Below are positions 18,601 through 26,208 of a stretch of DNA of 64,000 nucleotides, piece by piece. Numbering within the stretch: position 1 is the first letter of the stretch; every line of letters starts with the position of its first letter. This stretch comes from Pseudoflavitalea sp. G-6-1-2 (lineage in GTDB: Bacteria > Bacteroidota > Bacteroidia > Chitinophagales > Chitinophagaceae), in NCBI RefSeq assembly GCF_012927185.1, contig NZ_JABBGB010000002.1, positions 806,001 through 870,000 of the forward strand. The letters are read 5' to 3'. The translations under genes and the position numbers were made by a program. The notes under the pieces were generated by a model. The model searched no databases. It was not told the DNA's origin and saw nothing but the letters and a program-made list of their open reading frames with translations.

Positions 18601-20462
18601 TTGATTTCTTTACTGCTGATTTTTGTCTGGTTCAGCAAAATGAAATGTTTATCTAAGTCTTCTTCATTAAACAATACATAGCAATCAGCATTAATATTTT
18701 CATCACGGCCCGCTCTTCCTGCTTCCTGCACATAGTTCTCGAGTGAATCAGAAATATCATAGTGTATCACGGCCCCTACATCGCTTTTATCAACCCCCAT
18801 ACCGAAGGCCGAGGTAGCAACCATAATGTTTACTTCACCGGACATGAAGTTATTTTGATTCTGAGATTTTTCATCCTTTTCCATTTTCCCATGGTAGGGC
18901 TTGGCGATAAAACCATCATCACTTAGTCGTTTAGCAAGTTTATACGCCCTTTTTGTACGAGATACATAAACAATGGTAGGACAGCCCTTCGTTTCAATGA
19001 TGCTCCTTAGTTGGTTATACTTTTCTTCTTCATTATCTTTCCGATAAACACTGTATTGCAAGTTGGTTCTTGAAGCATTAGCACGAAATACTTGTAAGCT
19101 TAAATTTAATTTCTCTTTGAAATAAGATTTAATATCCTCAATTACTTTTTGTTTAGCGGTGGCGGTAAAGCAGGAAACGGGTATGGTATAATCGAGCCCT
19201 TTCTTTTGCTGTAACGCCTTGATAAAATCGCCAATATACAAGTAATCAACCCTGAAATCCTGCCCCCAGGAAGAGAAGCAGTGCGCCTCATCAATCACAA
19301 ACCTTGTGATCTTTCTTTTTAATAATAGTCTCTCAATTGTAACTGACCGAAGCGATTCTGGAGATATATACAACAGGCTGGCAAAACCATTTTCTATCCT
19401 TTCAATAGCTTTACTACGTTCAATAGGATCTAGCAGTCCATTAATTGTTACTGCTTCTGTAATACCTTTTTTTTCCAGGTTATCTACCTGGTCTTTCATC
19501 AAAGACTGCAAAGGAGAAATTACAACAGTTAAGGCTTTGGCGTTCTCACCACTCATTAATGCAGGAACCTGAAAGGTGATTGACTTTCCTCCACCAGTTG
19601 GAAATACAGCTAGTATCGATTCGCCACGTATGGCAGCATTTACTGCATCTTCTTGTAATGGTTCACTTCCGTAAGTGCGAAAGCTTGAAAAACCAAAATG
19701 TTTTTTTAATGCAGGAATAGGATCAAGCGCCAATTTACAATACTCACATCCTTGTATACACGGGTTATTTCTCATTAAAAAAAGAAATCGTTCCACATCC
19801 GGGTAATTTTTTAACACCCAAGGAGGAGTAATTGAATATCGGTCATTACAGTTTAACAATGCTAATGCATACGCGAAAGCGATGGGTGAGGTATGTATGA
19901 GTGACTGAAGATCGCTTGCATCACAGATTTTGCCTTTAAATCTTTTCCGGATGGTAACCAGCAATTGCTCTTTGCCAGTTGAAGCAGTATAATTTAAGTA
20001 CTTGAAGAAATTACCAAACCCTCTTTTATCACATAAAAGCAGGTACAATATTTCTTTAAACTCATCATCCAGATTTTGAAAAGCTCTTACTTCATCAAAA
20101 AATAAGTGCTTTGCTTTTATAGCATCATTCAACGGATTATTTAATTCGTCTGTTTGAAGTTTGTCATCCTTCAACAGGTGGTGATAAGGTTGCTGAGGGA
20201 ATAATAATGGAGAAAATAGCAGTGTGTCAATAGCCTTATCCAGTCCCCATTCATTATTCCCGAAATATTTTTGTAAATAAATTAGGTCGTGGACTAAAAT
20301 ATTGTGCCCACAAATGAACGTTGAATGTTCAATAAAACTCTTGAATTCGTTGGGCTGGTTTTTATGGAAGCTAGATTCATCTGACAAAACACAACCTATA
20401 TCAAGCAACTGTTTGCTTGCCGGGTTAACTTCAATATCAAAATAAGCAATAAGGCTCTTCAT
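15654..20462 (-). CDS. DEDD exonuclease - RecQ helicase - UvrD helicase fusion
   Basis: This 1602-residue protein joins three DNA-processing modules. Residues about 1-130 resemble a DnaQ-like 3'-5' exonuclease (FDIEVNP with D9 and E11; GHNILVHD near 52; a later Asp). A short Cys cluster (CIQGCEYC, 235-242) precedes a complete RecQ helicase at about 260-620 (PTGGGKS at 288-294, DEAH at 391-394, QEAGRAGRD). Winged-helix-like and linker regions follow. A UvrD/SF1A helicase occupies about 1045-1470 (GPGSGKT near 1066, VVDEAQD near 1177, GDDDQNIYGFRGAD near 1209, FYVAITRAK near 1455). It may act in repair or in defence against foreign DNA; the latter is inferred from context. The gene is visibly more AT-rich than its neighbours, stands alone and is next to a tRNA, all signs of transfer. 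Confidence 0.88.
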   Translation of the reverse strand: MKSLIAYFDIEVNPASKQLLDIGCVLSDESSFHKNQPNEFKSFIEHSTFICGHNILVHDLIYLQKYFGNNEWGLDKAIDTLLFSPLLFPQQPYHHLLKDDKLQTDELNNPLNDAIKAKHLFFDEVRAFQNLDDEFKEILYLLLCDKRGFGNFFKYLNYTASTGKEQLLVTIRKRFKGKICDASDLQSLIHTSPIAFAYALALLNCNDRYSITPPWVLKNYPDVERFLFLMRNNPCIQGCEYCKLALDPIPALKKHFGFSSFRTYGSEPLQEDAVNAAIRGESILAVFPTGGGKSITFQVPALMSGENAKALTVVISPLQSLMKDQVDNLEKKGITEAVTINGLLDPIERSKAIERIENGFASLLYISPESLRSVTIERLLLKRKITRFVIDEAHCFSSWGQDFRVDYLYIGDFIKALQQKKGLDYTIPVSCFTATAKQKVIEDIKSYFKEKLNLSLQVFRANASRTNLQYSVYRKDNEEEKYNQLRSIIETKGCPTIVYVSRTKRAYKLAKRLSDDGFIAKPYHGKMEKDEKSQNQNNFMSGEVNIMVATSAFGMGVDKSDVGAVIHYDISDSLENYVQEAGRAGRDENINADCYVLFNEEDLDKHFILLNQTKISSKEINQIWKAIKELTKTRDKASNSALEIARKAGWDDGVVEIETRVTTAIAALEDAGYLKRGQNMPRIFANSILSKNAQEAIGKINSSEKFSDIQKVKAVRIIKKLFSSKSKRLSTDEIAESRIDYISDQLGIVKEEVIRIIELMREEKILAQARDLTAFIKKADSVNKSLTIVESFRKQEELLLAQLKDGEAEYHLKEIIELFLQSGVKDSSLNKLKTIINFWSIKNWIKRQNLEYSRNHVQISLFIDRSEFREKQEKRHLFAKLVTEYLYKKATELSGADNKQEEVLIEFSVQELKEMAEKELGMFFSKATFDDIEDTLFYLSRIEAIKIEGGFLVVHNKLTIDRVEKNNRIQYKESDYEKLKQFYQQKVQQIHIVGEYAKKMIRNYNEALQFVDDYFRLNYSSFLSKYFPGSRQDEIKRTLTPEKFMKLFGALSPAQLQIINDSANQYIVVAAGPGSGKTRLLVHKLASLLLTEDVKHEQLLMLTFSRAAATEFKKRLIELIGNAANFIEIKTFHSYCFDLLGRVGTLLEAGNIINTAVEKIRSGEIETFRITKTVLVVDEAQDMNKEEYELVKGLMEQNEEMRVILVGDDDQNIYGFRGADAVYMQQLITEKAAVKYELTENYRSKENIVSFANTWATTINNRLKTEACFAKQRGNGQIEIAAYATNNLIVPVSDLISKAALSGSTCVLTKTNEDAMLLAGLLLLRGVQAKVIQSNDGFSLSNLYELRYFSDIINGNTDTPLITEEDWINAKRQLNAHINASAKKELVNALIKSFEVVNTARKYKSDWKSFLFESKVEDFLSIDSEVVYASTIHKAKGKEFDNIYLLLRNFNPETDEDKRQFYVAITRAKTNLSIHYTGNYLKPFYSEELVYKEDRNSYHEPQQVAIFLTHRDVQLGYFEFVQHRINNLHSGASLQILEEGLGNSHGDLVCKYSQKFRVVLKERADKGFYIAEAKVNFIVYWKDDAKDKESKIILPELLLKKV

Positions 20463-20652
20463 TGAAATCAGACCTGTTTTAGGTATCCTAAAATAGTTTA
20501 AATCTTTTCATTTTCAAAGATTTAAGTACAATTCACTCGTTCCGTGAAAAACACCCAAATCCGAAGTGTTTTTCACCTTACTTTATTTCAGATTCAATAT
20601 GTAGCTGTCCATTAATGACTTAAGATGATATTTAGGCCGAAGCCCCCTTATC

Positions 20653-20686
20653 TGGTTCGACAAATCTCCGGCAGACTCCCACAGAA
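20653..20686 (+). repeat. tRNA 3'-end-like remnant, possible attachment-site relic
   Basis: The 12-mer ACTCCCACAGAA at 20675-20686 is identical to the tRNA-Val 3' end and its flank (15483-15494). GGTTCGA at 20654-20660 matches the T-arm (15468-15474), but the gap between the two blocks is six bases longer than in the tRNA. No complete tRNA can be folded here. Such a partial copy is expected where an element entered the 3' end of a tRNA gene, or from an old degraded tRNA. Confidence 0.5.
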
Positions 20687-20717
20687 AAAGCCTCGCAATT
20701 TGCGGGGCTTTTTTTAT
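20687..20717 (+). terminator. terminator following the tRNA-like remnant
   Basis: AGCCTCGCAA pairs with TTGCGGGGCT (one G-T pair) and is followed by a run of T. Its place right after the tRNA-like remnant mimics a tRNA terminator. Confidence 0.7.
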
Positions 20718-20764
20718 TCCTTCTATTCCTGCTTTAAGATTCCAGGCGCAGTTAACGCAACTAA

Positions 20765-20893
20765 CTACTCTCCTCTTCCATCTTCGTTAGGTATTGACTT
20801 TGAAATTTCAGCATCTCCATGCCCGGTTGCAATTATTTCATTGTCCTCCCCTCTCCCTTTTGCGTACAGAGCAGACCGATAGCGCCTGATCAT
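20765..20893 (-). CDS. possible small protein, 42 residues
   Basis: This short minus-strand frame, from an ATG at 20893, encodes a charged peptide beginning MIRRYRSALYAKGRGEDN and ending in DGRGE. Composition and codons look protein-like, and the frame stays open further upstream. I do not recognise it and see no clear promoter or ribosome site. It lies in the 650-bp gap between the helicase fusion and the oxidoreductase gene, together with the tRNA-like remnant and its terminator, and could be the tail of a degraded gene. The rest of the gap (20894-21116) shows only an A/T-rich hairpin and no further gene. Confidence 0.3.
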   Translation of the reverse strand: MIRRYRSALYAKGRGEDNEIIATGHGDAEISKSIPNEDGRGE

Positions 20894-21116
20894 TTCCCGA
20901 TTATTCAACAGAGTAACCCCACAAAAAATATTGTTGTTTTGTGTAGCTGAAACGCGCTCCTATACGTTACACCACCTACGCAAAAAACCCAGATTTATCA
21001 ATCTTTTTGAAGCGCAAACATTTCCCGATCTGTCTTTTTGATTTAGTATTTATCTCCTATTTTTAATAGATTAAGAAGCTGCAATCAGGTCCTTTATATT
21101 GAACAGGAAATAGAAT

Positions 21117-23333
21117 ATGATCAATAATAAATTGGCGGACAAGGATATTCTACAGGCAATGCTGGTGCCTAATCATCGATGGACATATGCCATAGGATGT
21201 TTTGATAAACGCATTACAATTTACTCCCAACAAATACGTGCTTTCAACCTGGCTTATGCATTAATCAAAGAACAGGTTGTAAAAAAAGATTCTTCTGTAG
21301 CCATTATCGGAGGAGGCATTGCAGGCATCACGATTGCCGCAGCATTGTGTGCAGATACCAACGTGTTCTTATTCGAACGAATGAACAACCTCTGTTATCT
21401 TCAGCGTGGAGACAATAACAGGTATATTCACCCGAATATTTACGACTGGCCGCTCAATGATGAATATAAGGATGATGCCACTGAACTGCCTTTTATGAAC
21501 TGGAGTGCCGGCTCCGGAGATCATATCGTTCGCCAGCTGGACGTAGAGTTCAATAAATTCAAGGACCGTATCAGGATCTTTAACAATCGCGAAGTAGTTC
21601 AGGTGCAGGAAAAAAGCAATAAAGTAGAACTCAGTTTTATCGGAACAGGAGAATTTGCGAAAAAAACATATCCGAAATTAGATTTCAAGACCGTTATCTA
21701 TGCCGGAGGTTTTGGCATTGAACAACAAAAATATTCAACCAATCCCGAAAATTCATACTGGAGGTGCGAAGCACTGCACCAGGAGCAATTGATACCTACT
21801 GAAAATGGAAAACGTTACGCCATTGTCGGTACGGGCGATGGGGGCACCATTGATTGCGCGCGTGCCTATTCAAATGCATTCGATCAGGGCAAATTCATAA
21901 AAGCTACTTTGGCAGATCATCACATACTGAAGTTTGTACATGAAATGGCCCGGATCGACAAGTCGGCACTGGAAGCTGAGATGAAACACAAAAGTGATCC
22001 ACCTGCTTCCGGCGAACCATTTGAAATGAGCGAGTTCCTTTATGAACAATACAGTGAAATCTATATCGAACCGGGCCTCATCGAAAAAACGCTGAAAGGA
22101 GGCCGAAGAAACGACAAACCAGTGAAGCTGTATGGTTTATCGAAGTATCCGCTGTCACTGGATACAGCACTGATCAACCGATACTTTATTTTTATTCTGC
22201 TTCGTAACGGAAGCATTGAATATCATCAAAAAAAATTCGACAGAAACGATAAGATTCAATTGGAAAGTGAAGAGTTCCATGTAATCGACAGACGCGGACC
22301 TGTTCCCGCTTACTCAACACTTTTCAAAACTGTGCCGCCGAAAACATCAGACCCCGACGATTTGCTGAATCAGCTTTGCAAAACCAAGCTCTGGGAAACT
22401 GAACTTGATTTTTTTCAGCACACGTTACCCGCAGACGAAGAAGTTCGGATATCGATATTTTACGATAAAAGGCATAAAAATTACAGGCAGCACGTATCTC
22501 ATATTACAGCAGAGATAAGAGCCTTAGGTGCACATATTGGTTCACGATTCGCATTCGCCGAGTACCATATCGAGGCTTCCCCTACCGGCGTTGCCTCAAA
22601 CGTAGATCATATAAAGTCCTGCCTGCAATCAGATCAATCGAAAATATCGATCTTGCTTTCCTCCAATTGCCTGGCATTGGGACATGAGATACTGAGCAAT
22701 AAACGCAACCTCATCATGATCGGCGGCAGCAGATCGATGAACCTGGAGTATCCTATATTGAAAGAAGAATTTCCGGCGCTGTCCATTTTAGGAATTTACC
22801 AGAAAATAAAAATGGATAAAGTAATAAAATACATTGCCCTTGCATTCCCCGGCGAACGGATAGGATTCGTATGCAACAGTCAATTCCCTTTCGATATCAA
22901 GTTCTTTGCAAAAATGGCCGATTGCCTTCACAATCATGCCGAGCATAAAGACGCATTTGAGTTAGTGCGAATCGACGTATCGGGCCCAACTATCACAAAT
23001 GAAATGCACAGCTGCAAAGTATTGACCGGTCGGTTATTCGTTCACCTTAACGGCGGTTTCTTTTATCAGAATAAGCCTTTCATAAGCTGTTACGAATCCG
23101 ATGAGGAAAGAGGCGCTATTATGACGCTATCGAACTGGTTCGATGATACAGCAAAAAAAGTGGTTGAGTATGGCATCAGAGAAATGATTGAAGCAAAACC
23201 AGCTGTGAAGCATGTGAAATTTATTAAAGAGCCTGTTAACTATATCATTCCCCGAAATGCTGCAAAGTTTGGCATTACGTTTAATGAGGCTATAACGTAT
23301 GTCAGCCGCAAACGGCAGCAGAACAACCGCTGA
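21117..23333 (+). CDS. FAD/NAD(P)-binding oxidoreductase fused to a solute-binding-like domain
   Basis: This 738-residue protein appears to combine two folds. The N-terminal part (about 58-420) is a dinucleotide-binding oxidoreductase: GGGIAG at 65-70 with an acidic residue ending the second strand (LFERM, E87). A second Rossmann glycine motif (IVGTGDGGT) lies near 234-242. The C-terminal 250-300 residues resemble the cytoplasm-facing equivalent of an ABC-type substrate-binding protein (ABC_sub_bind family). The grounds are the alternating strand-helix order and the ending IIPRNAAKFGITFNEA, which is close to the ...NLKAAKKLGI... end of that family. No signal peptide or membrane helix is seen, so the binding domain would act inside the cell. 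It is followed after 29 bp by an ATP-grasp gene. The specific reaction is unknown. Confidence 0.65.
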   Translation: MINNKLADKDILQAMLVPNHRWTYAIGCFDKRITIYSQQIRAFNLAYALIKEQVVKKDSSVAIIGGGIAGITIAAALCADTNVFLFERMNNLCYLQRGDNNRYIHPNIYDWPLNDEYKDDATELPFMNWSAGSGDHIVRQLDVEFNKFKDRIRIFNNREVVQVQEKSNKVELSFIGTGEFAKKTYPKLDFKTVIYAGGFGIEQQKYSTNPENSYWRCEALHQEQLIPTENGKRYAIVGTGDGGTIDCARAYSNAFDQGKFIKATLADHHILKFVHEMARIDKSALEAEMKHKSDPPASGEPFEMSEFLYEQYSEIYIEPGLIEKTLKGGRRNDKPVKLYGLSKYPLSLDTALINRYFIFILLRNGSIEYHQKKFDRNDKIQLESEEFHVIDRRGPVPAYSTLFKTVPPKTSDPDDLLNQLCKTKLWETELDFFQHTLPADEEVRISIFYDKRHKNYRQHVSHITAEIRALGAHIGSRFAFAEYHIEASPTGVASNVDHIKSCLQSDQSKISILLSSNCLALGHEILSNKRNLIMIGGSRSMNLEYPILKEEFPALSILGIYQKIKMDKVIKYIALAFPGERIGFVCNSQFPFDIKFFAKMADCLHNHAEHKDAFELVRIDVSGPTITNEMHSCKVLTGRLFVHLNGGFFYQNKPFISCYESDEERGAIMTLSNWFDDTAKKVVEYGIREMIEAKPAVKHVKFIKEPVNYIIPRNAAKFGITFNEAITYVSRKRQQNNR

Positions 23334-23362
23334 GTTATTAAATTGAACACCGATTAATCAAT

Positions 23363-24082
23363 ATGGATACTCCAGTAACACTACTAATCCCTAAAAAAAC
23401 CGATATCGAGCATGAGCAAATATTCGATGCATGGGTTAAGAATGGCGGGAAGATCAGAAGACTCGATAAGTTTTGGATCAAAGAGGAAGATCTCAGCCAA
23501 CAAAGAATAGCAATATACGGCAATCAGGCATTTGCGCTGGTTGTAGCTCAACTGTACAATGTAGAGCTACTATCGCCAGATGATTCTTTAATTGCAAGAC
23601 TGGATGAAAAATACACTAAAAGACATATTCAATTAGAACAGCTCGGTGATCTTAAAGAATCAGACTTCCCCACTTTCATCAAACCAGTGATTCCAAAAAT
23701 GTTTCTTGCAGGTGTTTTTGGAACCCTGGAAGAATTCAGTAAGAATACGGCAGGACTGCAGACAACGGAAGAAATATTGATTTCAACCATCATCGATAAT
23801 ATTCAGGCCGAAGCCAGGTGTTACATCAAAGACGGAGCAGTGCTGGATATTGCTCTTTACGAAGGATCCGCCGATGTAAAAACAGGAGAAGCGTTTGCCG
23901 CAGATTTCATCGCTCACAATGGCACACTCCTGCCCAGAGTTGTAGTGGTGGATATTGCATACAGTGAACAAACCGGATGGTTCGTTCTTGAGTTCAACGC
24001 CTGCTGGGGCGCCGGACTAAATAACTGCAAGGCCGAAAAGGTAATTGATTGCATTAAGGGAGCAACAGTCAGCAACTCGTAA
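23363..24082 (+). CDS. ATP-grasp domain protein (DUF4343 / R2K-clade)
   Basis: This 239-residue protein fits the small ATP-grasp family once called DUF4343, now placed in the R2K clade. The clearest sign is the C-terminal block LEFNACWGAGLNNCKAEKV, with the metal-binding Glu-x-Asn and the family-specific WGAGLN. An upstream FPTFIKPV segment supplies the ATP-binding Lys of the grasp fold. ATP-grasp enzymes join a carboxylate to an amine or thiol using ATP; published genomic analyses link R2K members to conflict systems and peptide modification. It is the second gene of a two-gene unit with the oxidoreductase fusion, and a hairpin follows 29 bp later. The target is unknown. Confidence 0.75.
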   Translation: MDTPVTLLIPKKTDIEHEQIFDAWVKNGGKIRRLDKFWIKEEDLSQQRIAIYGNQAFALVVAQLYNVELLSPDDSLIARLDEKYTKRHIQLEQLGDLKESDFPTFIKPVIPKMFLAGVFGTLEEFSKNTAGLQTTEEILISTIIDNIQAEARCYIKDGAVLDIALYEGSADVKTGEAFAADFIAHNGTLLPRVVVVDIAYSEQTGWFVLEFNACWGAGLNNCKAEKVIDCIKGATVSNS

Positions 24083-24111
24083 GGAATACACTCACTGATC
24101 TTATTGATCTC

Positions 24112-24135
24112 AAAGCCCCGCAGTTGCGGGGCTTT
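24112..24135. terminator. strong hairpin between convergent units
   Basis: AAAGCCCCGC (24112-24121) pairs perfectly with GCGGGGCTTT (24126-24135) around a 4-base loop. The T tracts on both sides are short. It probably ends the ATP-grasp unit on the plus strand and the DoxX gene on the minus strand. Confidence 0.6.
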
Positions 24136-24180
24136 GATTGTACTGCATAAACCGAAGTTCGGGTTTCTGAACCCATTCGA

Positions 24181-24582
24181 TCAAGGTGTATAAGTAACTT
24201 TCACTTTCTTGTCTGTGAGAAATAGTACCACCGCAGCAATACAGCAAAAAAGCGAATTGTAATAGTGATGATATTCCTCATTCGCCATATGTACCGTAAA
24301 CGCTCCTATCGCAAATGGAAACAGCCAGAGAATGGACAGTCGCAGAATTTTCGGATACGCAAGCCCTATCAGCAATCCTATCGTCCCCACTAACTCTGCA
24401 TACCCGATAAATAAAGTCCAGTTGGTATTGAAACCAAATCCGGCCATTCCTTTCATCATGCGTGGCCATTCAAAAACCTTAAACAGTGCAGCATAACCGA
24501 AGATAAACACAAAACCGGTGTAGAATATGCCGCGGATAATATTCAGATCTCCTTTCAACAGGTTCGATAATTTCGTTTTCAT
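24181..24582 (-). CDS. DoxX-like membrane protein
   Basis: This integral membrane protein of 133 residues has four hydrophobic helices, in the style of the DoxX/DoxD-like family. The typical features are the first helix with FGYAALFKVFEWPRMM, then GYAELVGTIGLLIGLAYP. The function of such small proteins is mostly unknown; some are linked to redox or quinone metabolism. I chose the ATG at 24582 (MKTKLSNLL), 13 bp after the preceding gene; an ATG at 24609 is in frame but would overlap that gene. It forms a minus-strand pair with the membrane gene upstream, divergent from the AraC regulator, which may control them. Confidence 0.72.
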   Translation of the reverse strand: MKTKLSNLLKGDLNIIRGIFYTGFVFIFGYAALFKVFEWPRMMKGMAGFGFNTNWTLFIGYAELVGTIGLLIGLAYPKILRLSILWLFPFAIGAFTVHMANEEYHHYYNSLFCCIAAVVLFLTDKKVKVTYTP

Positions 24583-24595
24583 AATTTCTGATTTT

Positions 24596-24937
24596 CTAGA
24601 TAATGCCATATGTTTTGTTCATTGCCAGCAAGAGCACGGGAATAAGAGAACAATAAAGCAGGTTGTAAAACTGCTGATCTTGTTTTCTGAATAACGAAAT
24701 AACAGTTACCGGAACCAGCCAGATAAAAGGAATGGCCGAAAACGGCGCATAGAAAATTCCGATAAAAAGCGCAGCAGCTCCGAGCAACAGCAGAACTCCT
24801 GAAATTTTGTTCCCGGCAGACAGGTTATTGAAACCCATCCAGCCTGCGATAAAAATATACCCCAGATAAAACAGCCAGTACACACAGAAAGTGTCACTGT
24901 GAATGTGAATGAGAAAGCTCTCTAAAATCGTTGTCAT
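24596..24937 (-). CDS. small membrane protein, unknown function
   Basis: This 113-residue protein has about four membrane-spanning stretches (from VYWLFYLGYIFIAGW to LIPVLLLAM) and no recognised motif. It is the first gene of a two-gene minus-strand unit with the DoxX-like protein and lies 156 bp from the divergent AraC gene. The shared intergenic region is a likely place for regulation by that regulator. I do not recognise the family. Confidence 0.65.
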   Translation of the reverse strand: MTTILESFLIHIHSDTFCVYWLFYLGYIFIAGWMGFNNLSAGNKISGVLLLLGAAALFIGIFYAPFSAIPFIWLVPVTVISLFRKQDQQFYNLLYCSLIPVLLLAMNKTYGII

Positions 24938-25093
24938 AAATTGTTTTTGAAATTACCCTTCAAAATTATTATGACCGTATCAAGCAAAATAGCTCTCTGA
25001 GAGCAAAAAATAGTCCATTCCGGTCATTCATTTATTTTCTTCTTCTTAATTTTACAGGGCATCGGCAATCACAATCATCAACTTCGACTCTCT

Positions 25094-26083
25094 ATGATTT
25101 TCGAATACATGCAAGATGGCACACTGAATTTTCTGGAAGCGTTTGCAGCAAGGACTGGTTCAGAAATAACGCATAATCAGATCGCCATTTCGGGATCTCC
25201 TGGAAAGGGAACGATCATTATGGCCGATATGGAAGCGGGACTGAAGATGGCGATATTTCATCTTACTCTTCAAGAGGATCTTGTATTCAGAGGAAACGTA
25301 TCGCAATCAAGACCTGATGTGCTTTCCATCAGACTGCAGGTAAGCACAGCAGCCAGCCATCATATCCCTTTTAAACTTCAGCTGAATGAGTACGCGCAGC
25401 CGGATACACTGATACAACTTGCTTCAAACGATATAGCCTCCGATATAAGATTTGCAGCGGGCTCCACCATCTTCGCTACCCTTATTCTGGTGCAGCGCGA
25501 TTTATTGAAAAGTTTACTGGGAACCAACGATCATGCGCTTGTTAAACATATCATCTGCAATAAAGGTCCTCACTTCTACAACGAGGCCATGACGCAGGAG
25601 ATACAATGCGTGCTGGCCCTGATATTCAAAACAAACGACAACGAATTGTTCGGGAATTTATATTACAGAATAAAAGCAACCGAACTGATCTATCAGCTTT
25701 TTTACAATCTCGCCAAAAGAATGGACACACCTTGCATTTCAATCCGCAAGGATGATCTGAGCAAGGTGCACGAGGTGAAAGACCATATCCTTTCCGACCT
25801 GAGCATAGTTCCCGAACTCCATGCACTGGCAACCATGACGGGCATGAGCGAGTCGAAGCTGAAGCGGATATTCAAACAGGTTTTCGGCAACAGCATCTAT
25901 AACTATTACCAGACAGCGAGAATGAATGAGGCGGCTTACCTGATCAGGAAAAATAATCTATCAATTTCGGAAGTGGGATATAGGTTGGGATTTTCAAACC
26001 TGAGTCATTTTTCGAGATTGTTTGATAAGCATATTGGGATTAAGCCGAAGAAGTATTCGCTGCTGAAAGGAGAGAAAGTATAA
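25094..26083 (+). CDS. AraC-family transcriptional regulator
   Basis: This 329-residue regulator has an N-terminal effector/dimerisation domain (about 1-215) and a C-terminal pair of helix-turn-helix motifs. The first HTH is around 240-265 (LHALATMTGMSESKLKRIFK) and the second around 285-320, with the family signature ISEVGYRLGFSNLSHFSRLF and KPKKY. It is divergent from the two small membrane genes and convergent with nothing nearby. Its ligand is not evident. Confidence 0.9.
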   Translation: MIFEYMQDGTLNFLEAFAARTGSEITHNQIAISGSPGKGTIIMADMEAGLKMAIFHLTLQEDLVFRGNVSQSRPDVLSIRLQVSTAASHHIPFKLQLNEYAQPDTLIQLASNDIASDIRFAAGSTIFATLILVQRDLLKSLLGTNDHALVKHIICNKGPHFYNEAMTQEIQCVLALIFKTNDNELFGNLYYRIKATELIYQLFYNLAKRMDTPCISIRKDDLSKVHEVKDHILSDLSIVPELHALATMTGMSESKLKRIFKQVFGNSIYNYYQTARMNEAAYLIRKNNLSISEVGYRLGFSNLSHFSRLFDKHIGIKPKKYSLLKGEKV

Positions 26084-26208
26084 AACAATCTTTTATTTCA
26101 TTCAAACTCAATTTGAATCTGTATTTTCGTTTTCCAGCCCTACAATTAGTTTTATTGAAACCCTAAATCCGCTTGCATGGAGCTTTCCATTGCCGGCCTT
26201 TTACTGCT

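Noticed and set aside
15490-21116. Integrase or transposase in the tRNA-linked island
   Set aside because: No tyrosine or serine recombinase motif or DDE-type frame was found between the tRNA and the oxidoreductase gene.
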